Positions 59,813 to 64,000 of a DNA stretch of 64,000 nt are shown in pieces. Where the stretch lies: contig NC_018719.1 of the NCBI RefSeq assembly GCF_000303155.1, positions 1,798,001 to 1,862,000 of the forward strand, in the 5' to 3' direction. Position 1 is the first letter of the stretch. Every line of letters begins with the position of its first letter. The stretch is from Candidatus Nitrososphaera gargensis Ga9.2. Lineage in GTDB: Archaea; Thermoproteota; Nitrososphaeria; Nitrososphaerales; Nitrososphaeraceae. Position numbers and translations under genes: made by a program. The notes under the pieces are model-generated. The model did no database searches. It was not told the origin of the DNA and saw nothing but the letters and a program-made list of their open reading frames with translations.

Positions 59813-60499
59813 CTAGCCTTCCTTTACCTGAGCCGAGCCCTTTGTGACCGAGCCCAACCTGTCGAGGAACTGTCCCTTGAGGCTGGCGTTCATTTCAAGC
59901 ACCGCTCTGAGCGAGCCGTCAGATAGCCACTCTTCGCTCCTGAGGTCGCCTGTTGACTTTAACACGCTGTATGACTGGGCAGCAAACTGGGGCGGCACAG
60001 TGACTGTCAGTTTTGCAGTCTCTGACTTGAGCGGCAGTATCTTGCGTAGTGCGTCCACGACCGTCTTGGCCTGATCGTCTGCCTTTTTGAACGGGTCGAT
60101 AATCACCCTTGCCTCGTCCATCGCCGCCTCTATCCTAATGATGGGGTGTGGCAGGTGCGTCTTGGGGTCCACAAAGCTCTTGTTGATGAACTGGACGATC
60201 TGCTTTTTCTTTTCCTCCACCATCTTTCTACGCTGGTCAGTCGTAAGGTTAAGCTCGCCCCTTGCAAGTATCTGCTTGGCCACTTCTGCCGCGTCGGTTG
60301 TCTTGAAGTGTTTCATCATTTTTTCGCTAGACGCCCTTGAGCCCTTGTTTGCGTCAGAGTAGATCTCATCTGACACAAGCACGCTTGAAATGTCTGCCCT
60401 CTTGCCCAGCTTGTATTCCAGAGCGGGGTCGGGCTTGACCAATAGCTCGAACTTGTCGCCGTCCAGAGTGAGGCGGGCGACTGTAAACTTGTCCGTCAT
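59813..60499 (-). CDS. Ribosome maturation protein SBDS
   Basis: 228 residues: ARLTLDGDKFELLVKPDPAL, FKTTDAAEVAKQILARGELN, LTTDQRRKMVEEKKKQIVQF, HPIIRIEAAMDEARVIID. All three SBDS domains are present. It acts in release of an anti-association factor from the large subunit. Separated by 138 nt with its own promoter signals from rrp4 downstream, the usual archaeal neighbour. Confidence 0.95.
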   Translation of the reverse strand: MTDKFTVARLTLDGDKFELLVKPDPALEYKLGKRADISSVLVSDEIYSDANKGSRASSEKMMKHFKTTDAAEVAKQILARGELNLTTDQRRKMVEEKKKQIVQFINKSFVDPKTHLPHPIIRIEAAMDEARVIIDPFKKADDQAKTVVDALRKILPLKSETAKLTVTVPPQFAAQSYSVLKSTGDLRSEEWLSDGSLRAVLEMNASLKGQFLDRLGSVTKGSAQVKEG

Positions 60500-60610
60500 T
60501 TTATTATTGACCGGATCATTTCCGGAGTATATATGCGTGTCAAGCTAGACTGCAAAAATTTGCAACTTTCGGTAGATTTTTAAGGACGTTTTGGCCTGCT
60601 TTCACAAGTA

Positions 60611-61267
60611 TTGGCTTCTCCGTCCGTTGAAGTTGTTGAGAAATCCGATGAGAGGATCGTTGTCAGGTTTAACAATATTCCAAGGCAGTATGTAAATTCG
60701 CTCCGCAGGCTGGCGATAAGCGAAGTCCCCACACTGGCTATTGACGACGTTGTAATACTTGAAAACTCGTCCGTTATGCACGATGAGGCAGTGGCCCACA
60801 GGCTTGGGCTCATCCCCCTCCGCACCGACCCCGGCAGGTTCGTCATGCCACACGAATGCGACTGCAAGAGCACTCTTGGTTGCAGCAAGTGCAGGGTGCT
60901 CCTTGTGCTCGACGCGGAGGCAAGCGAAAAGACGCTTGTAGTGACATCTGGCGAGCTGGTGTCTGAGGACGAGATGGTCAAGCCGGTAAGCAAGGACATC
61001 CCGATAATCGTTCTGGCACCAAACCAGAAACTAAAGTTCGAAGCGTATGCAAGGCTTGGCACAGGCAAGGACCATGCCAAATGGCAGCCGACCTCGGCAG
61101 CGATCGTCAAGGACGGCAAGGACGAAAGCGAGATAATTCTGGTGATAGAGTCGAATGGCGCGCTGACGGCAGAAGAGATACTGACCGGCGCGGCAGAGCG
61201 GCTTGCGGCAAAGGTCAAGAACTTTAAGCAGGTGGTATCGTCGCTCAAGGTACCAAAGAATGCCTAG
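60611..61267 (+). CDS. rpoD: DNA-directed RNA polymerase subunit D
   Basis: 218 residues of the alpha-like assembly subunit: VVRFNNIPRQYVNSLRRLAI, IDDVVILENSSVMHDEAVAH, RLGLIPLRTD. The insert domain has four Cys (MPHECDCKSTLGCSKCRV), which may hold an Fe-S cluster or Zn. TTG start. First gene of the rpoD-L18e-L13-S9 operon. Confidence 0.95.
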   Translation: MASPSVEVVEKSDERIVVRFNNIPRQYVNSLRRLAISEVPTLAIDDVVILENSSVMHDEAVAHRLGLIPLRTDPGRFVMPHECDCKSTLGCSKCRVLLVLDAEASEKTLVVTSGELVSEDEMVKPVSKDIPIIVLAPNQKLKFEAYARLGTGKDHAKWQPTSAAIVKDGKDESEIILVIESNGALTAEEILTGAAERLAAKVKNFKQVVSSLKVPKNA

Positions 61268-61312
61268 GTACATTTATTTGGGGAGCTTTTATTACGAGTT
61301 GACATAACGCAT

Positions 61313-61666
61313 ATGATGTTTGCCAATACAATGGTCGATAACACTATCTGGACTCTTCGCTCCGCCTTCAAGAAAAACAAGGCGCCGATCTGGCGGGCTC
61401 TGGAGGAGGAGCTCGCAGGCCCAAGGGCGAATAGGCGCGAGATAAACGTAAGAAGGCTCGCCGAGATCACCAAGGCCGGCGAGGTGGTAGTAATTCCCGG
61501 CAAGATTCTGGGAACTGGCAGCCTAGGTCACAAGCTGACGATTTGCGCTTTTTCAATATCTGAAACTGCCGCCAAGAAAGTAGTCGAATCAGGCGGCAAG
61601 GTCGTGACGTTTGAAGATCTGATAAAGAAGCATCCAGACGGAAAGGGAGTGCGTATAATTGGCTGA
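61313..61666 (+). CDS. rpl18e: 50S ribosomal protein L18e
   Basis: 117 residues: NTIWTLRSAFKKNKAPIWRA, RREINVRRLAEITKAGEVVV, and IPGKILGTGSLGHKLTICAF. The stop overlaps the rpl13 start region by 8 nt. Start ATG at 61313 (second ATG at 61316; a Met further in is possible). Confidence 0.95.
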   Translation: MMFANTMVDNTIWTLRSAFKKNKAPIWRALEEELAGPRANRREINVRRLAEITKAGEVVVIPGKILGTGSLGHKLTICAFSISETAAKKVVESGGKVVTFEDLIKKHPDGKGVRIIG

Positions 61667-62129
61667 GCAAAAAACAGTGCAAAAGCAACAAAAAACAGCA
61701 GTAGTCGTCGACGCGACAAACTGCATAGCAGGCAGGATGTGTTCGCACGTTTCAAAGCTGTTGCTTCAGGGCAACAGGGTCGTGATCGTAAACGCAGAAA
61801 AGGCGATGCTATCAGGCAACCACTACAAGACCATCGAGCTTTACAAGGAGCATCTGGAGATCAACTCGGTCACGAACCCGATTCACGGCCCGTTTCACCC
61901 AAGGAGGCCCGATACGATCCTGTCCAAGATGGTGAGAGGGATGGTGCCCAAGAGAAAGTCAAGTGGCATGACTGCGTTCAAGCGCCTGAGGGTATATATC
62001 GGGGTGCCTGAAGAAATGAAAGGTGCCAAGATGGAGTCATTTTCTGATTCCAAGATCACAAAGCCCGAGTCGTACTATATTTCGATTGGCGAAATTGCCA
62101 AGCAGATAGGGTGGAAGGGAGAGCAATAA
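61659..62129 (+). CDS. rpl13: 50S ribosomal protein L13
   Basis: 156 residues. VVVDATNCIAGRMCSHVSKL, VVIVNAEKAMLSGN, and FHPRRPDTILSKMVRGMVPK with the archaeal GMTAFKRLRVYIGVP end. The TTG start at 61659 adds a short Gln/Lys leader. The stop is 3 nt before rps9. Confidence 0.95.
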   Translation: MAEQKTVQKQQKTAVVVDATNCIAGRMCSHVSKLLLQGNRVVIVNAEKAMLSGNHYKTIELYKEHLEINSVTNPIHGPFHPRRPDTILSKMVRGMVPKRKSSGMTAFKRLRVYIGVPEEMKGAKMESFSDSKITKPESYYISIGEIAKQIGWKGEQ

Positions 62130-62131
62130 TA

Positions 62132-62578
62132 ATGACAAACAAGGTAGAGCTCTATCCGGGGCAGCGCAAATCAAGCAGGGCAGTTGCCACGATTGCAAAA
62201 GGCTCCGGCAAGGTAAGGATAAACAACACCCCGGCTGAATTGATAACTCCCGATATTGCAAAGGAGATGGTGCTGACTCCGCTCACGCTTGTAGGCGACT
62301 ACCGCAACAAGGTCGACATTGACGTGCAGGTGCACGGCGGCGGCTTTATGGGCAGGGCGTTTGCAAGTGCGGTCGCGATCTCTAGGGCGCTGACAGGCCA
62401 AGAGAAGGGCGGCAAAGACCCGAAGGAGCACCCTTTCACAAAGAGCGTGCGCGAAGAGATAAGGAAAAAGATAACCGAGTACGACAGGCACCTCTTGTCA
62501 GGCGACAGCAGGCAGACAGAATCCAAGAAATTCGGCGGCCCCGGTGCTAGGCGTAGAAAGCAAAAGTCGTACCGTTAA
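62132..62578 (+). CDS. rps9: 30S ribosomal protein S9
   Basis: 148 residues from the ATG at 62132: GQRKSSRAVATIAKGSGKVR, VQVHGGGFMGRAFASAVAIS, and the basic tail GPGARRRKQKSYR that reaches the P-site. rpoN and rpoK, often next in archaea, do not follow; a winged-helix gene does. Confidence 0.96.
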   Translation: MTNKVELYPGQRKSSRAVATIAKGSGKVRINNTPAELITPDIAKEMVLTPLTLVGDYRNKVDIDVQVHGGGFMGRAFASAVAISRALTGQEKGGKDPKEHPFTKSVREEIRKKITEYDRHLLSGDSRQTESKKFGGPGARRRKQKSYR

Positions 62579-62656
62579 GCAAGCGGGCCTCTAGAAGAAT
62601 GTACTGTAGTAGTACGTCACCTTATTTTTATAAAAATCTCTATTGCTCTGCCTTGT

Positions 62657-62929
62657 TTGAAATACAGAAGCAGGGCGGATATCTGCACCGAGATCCTAAA
62701 AATTGCAGATAGGGGCACTTCAAAGACAAAGATAATGTACGGCGCATATCTCTCCTTCACGCAACTCAGGGAGTATCTAAAGTTGCTCCTTGACAACGGG
62801 ATGCTATCCTTTGACGAAAAGACCATGCAGTACAGGACTACCGAGACGGGACACAACTTTATCAAAATGTATGAACGCATAGACCAGATGTTTGACAGAA
62901 AGCAGCAGACGGGTTCCGAAAAAGGCTAA
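62657..62929 (+). CDS. HTH_45-type winged-helix regulator
   Basis: 90 residues from a TTG: MKYRSRADICTEILKIADRG, TSKTKIMYGAYLSFTQLREY, LLDNGMLSFDEKTMQYRTTE. Very like the copy at 29.8 kb. TATA-like ttatttttataaaa lies about 25 nt upstream. Converges on the cyclase gene with a 4-nt overlap. Confidence 0.88.
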   Translation: MKYRSRADICTEILKIADRGTSKTKIMYGAYLSFTQLREYLKLLLDNGMLSFDEKTMQYRTTETGHNFIKMYERIDQMFDRKQQTGSEKG

Positions 62930-63744
62930 GCCTTGCCGTCCTGCGTCGTGTACACCCTGTAGAGCTTGCCAGTCTGCCTGTCGGTGTACTTCCACTCGTC
63001 AGGGTTGAGCTTCATTTCCTTGAACTTCGCCTTTATCGAGGGATGAAGCATCTTGTAGACATCTTCGCCGATCGAGATCCTGTTCGGGCCTGTCAGCAAG
63101 GTTATCTTGGCCGCGATGTTCATACAGTAGCCAAGTATGTCTATCAGCGAGCTCCGGTCGTGTCCATACTGCACGATCACGTTTTCGCCTTCGTCCATTC
63201 CTATCTTGACGTTCAATTCGGGATAGTCGTACTGGTTCAGGATCGGATTGATGCCATTCTTTACCACCGCCATCATCGACTTGGCGCACTGGACAGCTCT
63301 GTCGCACGCAAGCAGCTTGTTATAGCTTGCAGGGAAAAATGCAATGACCGCATCGCCCACGTATTTGAGCACGTAGCCTTCGTGGCTGTCAACCACCTGC
63401 GACATCTCGTAGGTAAACGCGCGTATGATTGTCGTCAGCTTGTCGGCCGGCAGGGTCATGCTCATATTAGTCGACCCCACAAGGTCGGCGTACATTATCA
63501 CAAGCGGGATCTTGCTGCTTACGTGGTTGAGCAGGTACTTTTGCCCTAGCTCCAGCGACACATCGTACTGGTAACGCCGCTTGAGCGCCTTCCAAAGCCT
63601 GTCCTGCGTCTGCGAGACAAGGGTTTCAGAATCGACTGTCTTGGGCTCTTGTGCGCTGGCTCCGCTGCTGCTCATCATCATATCGAACAACGTCTTGTTG
63701 GTCTTGTCCTGCTCTTCACCCTGCTCCTTCTTTGCCTCGGCCAA
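62926..63744 (-). CDS. Class III adenylate/guanylate cyclase domain protein
   Basis: 272 residues. A disordered N-terminus (1-~45) and short helical region precede a cyclase homology domain (about 78-270). Asp87 (MYADLVGST) and Asp131 (KYVGDAVIAFF) are the metal ligands; Lys127 and Asp202 match the ATP-type specificity positions; Asn209 is kept. The transition-state Arg is replaced by Lys213 (CMNIAAKI). It is cytosolic with no sensor domain. It could make cAMP slowly or act as a nucleotide sensor. TTG start. Confidence 0.85.
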   Translation of the reverse strand: MAEAKKEQGEEQDKTNKTLFDMMMSSSGASAQEPKTVDSETLVSQTQDRLWKALKRRYQYDVSLELGQKYLLNHVSSKIPLVIMYADLVGSTNMSMTLPADKLTTIIRAFTYEMSQVVDSHEGYVLKYVGDAVIAFFPASYNKLLACDRAVQCAKSMMAVVKNGINPILNQYDYPELNVKIGMDEGENVIVQYGHDRSSLIDILGYCMNIAAKITLLTGPNRISIGEDVYKMLHPSIKAKFKEMKLNPDEWKYTDRQTGKLYRVYTTQDGKA

Positions 63745-63784
63745 ACCTGTCTCGTGCCTATGTAGTCAATTGTTGCATTTAAAC

Positions 63785-64000
63785 ATGGATATATTAGGCA
63801 GGGCTATGCCACTTCTGGCTGTGAGGGCGCCGTTCAAGGGTGAGGACTATTTTTGCAGGCGGGTAAACGCTGCCGCCCAAAAGGTGGAACAGACATATCT
63901 CGAAGCGATCGGGCCGGCGATAGCCATGCGCCAGACCAACGCTATGCTGGGCGATGGCACCGTGACGCAGGCAGACACCTTTGACCCGCAGAACGTACAG
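63785..64000 (+). CDS. Unknown gene, 5' part (runs past the window)
   Basis: From the ATG at 63785 the frame stays open for 72 codons to the edge: MDILGRAMPLLAVRAPFKGE, RVNAAAQKVEQTYLEAIGPA, IAMRQTNAMLGDGT. No membrane or known motif is visible in this part. Divergent from the cyclase gene with only 40 nt between the starts. Confidence 0.6.
   Translation, partial: MDILGRAMPLLAVRAPFKGEDYFCRRVNAAAQKVEQTYLEAIGPAIAMRQTNAMLGDGTVTQADTFDPQNVQ

Noticed and set aside
1-64000. CRISPR array
   Set aside because: No regularly spaced direct repeats were found on reading through; the TTCTAGAA copies are too short and widely spaced.

Overview
The window looks like a chromosomal segment of an ammonia-oxidising thaumarchaeon (Nitrososphaerota), most likely a soil Nitrososphaera-type organism. 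Evidence: an archaeal information-processing set (TFB, aCPSF1/FttA, RNA polymerase subunit D, exosome, Nob1, SBDS, eukaryote-like r-proteins L19e, L32e, L37Ae, L18e), sn-glycerol-1-phosphate dehydrogenase for archaeal lipids, an AOA-type copper nitrite reductase (NirK), a two-domain multicopper oxidase, many small HTH_45-like winged-helix regulators, TATA boxes placed for leaderless mRNAs, and an archaeal intron-containing tRNA-Cys. The species call is inference; I ran no database search.

Layout. 0-5.2 kb: tetrapyrrole genes (hemA, cut by the window edge, and a siroheme-synthase-like dehydrogenase), Spt5, a decayed gene, D-aminoacyl-tRNA deacylase, an MGMT-like protein, L19e/L32e. 5.2-7.6 kb: a GvpD/KaiC-like P-loop ATPase and two winged-helix regulators. 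7.6-19.5 kb: a cell-surface/polysaccharide region. Here a BshC-like/PIG-L pair diverges from a tightly coupled run encoding a helical-repeat protein, a PelF-like glycosyltransferase, an NAD-dependent sugar epimerase and a PelG-like membrane protein. These are followed by an ATP-grasp enzyme, a PPP-type protein phosphatase, a TFB and an egghead-like GT2 synthase. Copies of the palindrome TTCTAGAA recur in the intergenic spaces of this region.

19.5-32.4 kb: RNase Z, PRPP synthetase, secreted proteins, a multicopper oxidase plus ZIP transporter behind a repeat-rich promoter, nirK, a nucleotide-binding-deficient EF-Tu/SelB-like protein, a DUF99 protein and tRNA-Cys. 32.5-45.3 kb: G1P dehydrogenase, TRAM protein, aCPSF1, SepF, a PP-loop thiolase-like protein, PheST, TrpS, CoaD and a ferredoxin fusion.

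45.3-51.4 kb: an AT-richer stretch rich in broken genes. I reconstruct six: a coiled-coil family, an HTH_45 regulator, an Ig-like secreted protein, an HdeD-like membrane protein, a MEDS-like protein and a DUF6659-like protein. Small C2H2 finger genes and a rhodanese sit among them. 51.6-64 kb: a Rieske protein, a Dps-like ferritin, NAD kinase, Nob1, XPF nuclease, prefoldin beta, the exosome/SBDS cluster, rpoD-L18e-L13-S9, a class III nucleotidyl cyclase and the start of an unknown gene.

The two most interesting candidates for an undescribed system are the archaeal Pel-like polysaccharide locus (10.1-14.9 kb) with its adjacent BshC/PIG-L pair, and the shared palindromic element in that region. 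All functional calls rest on motif recognition by eye.
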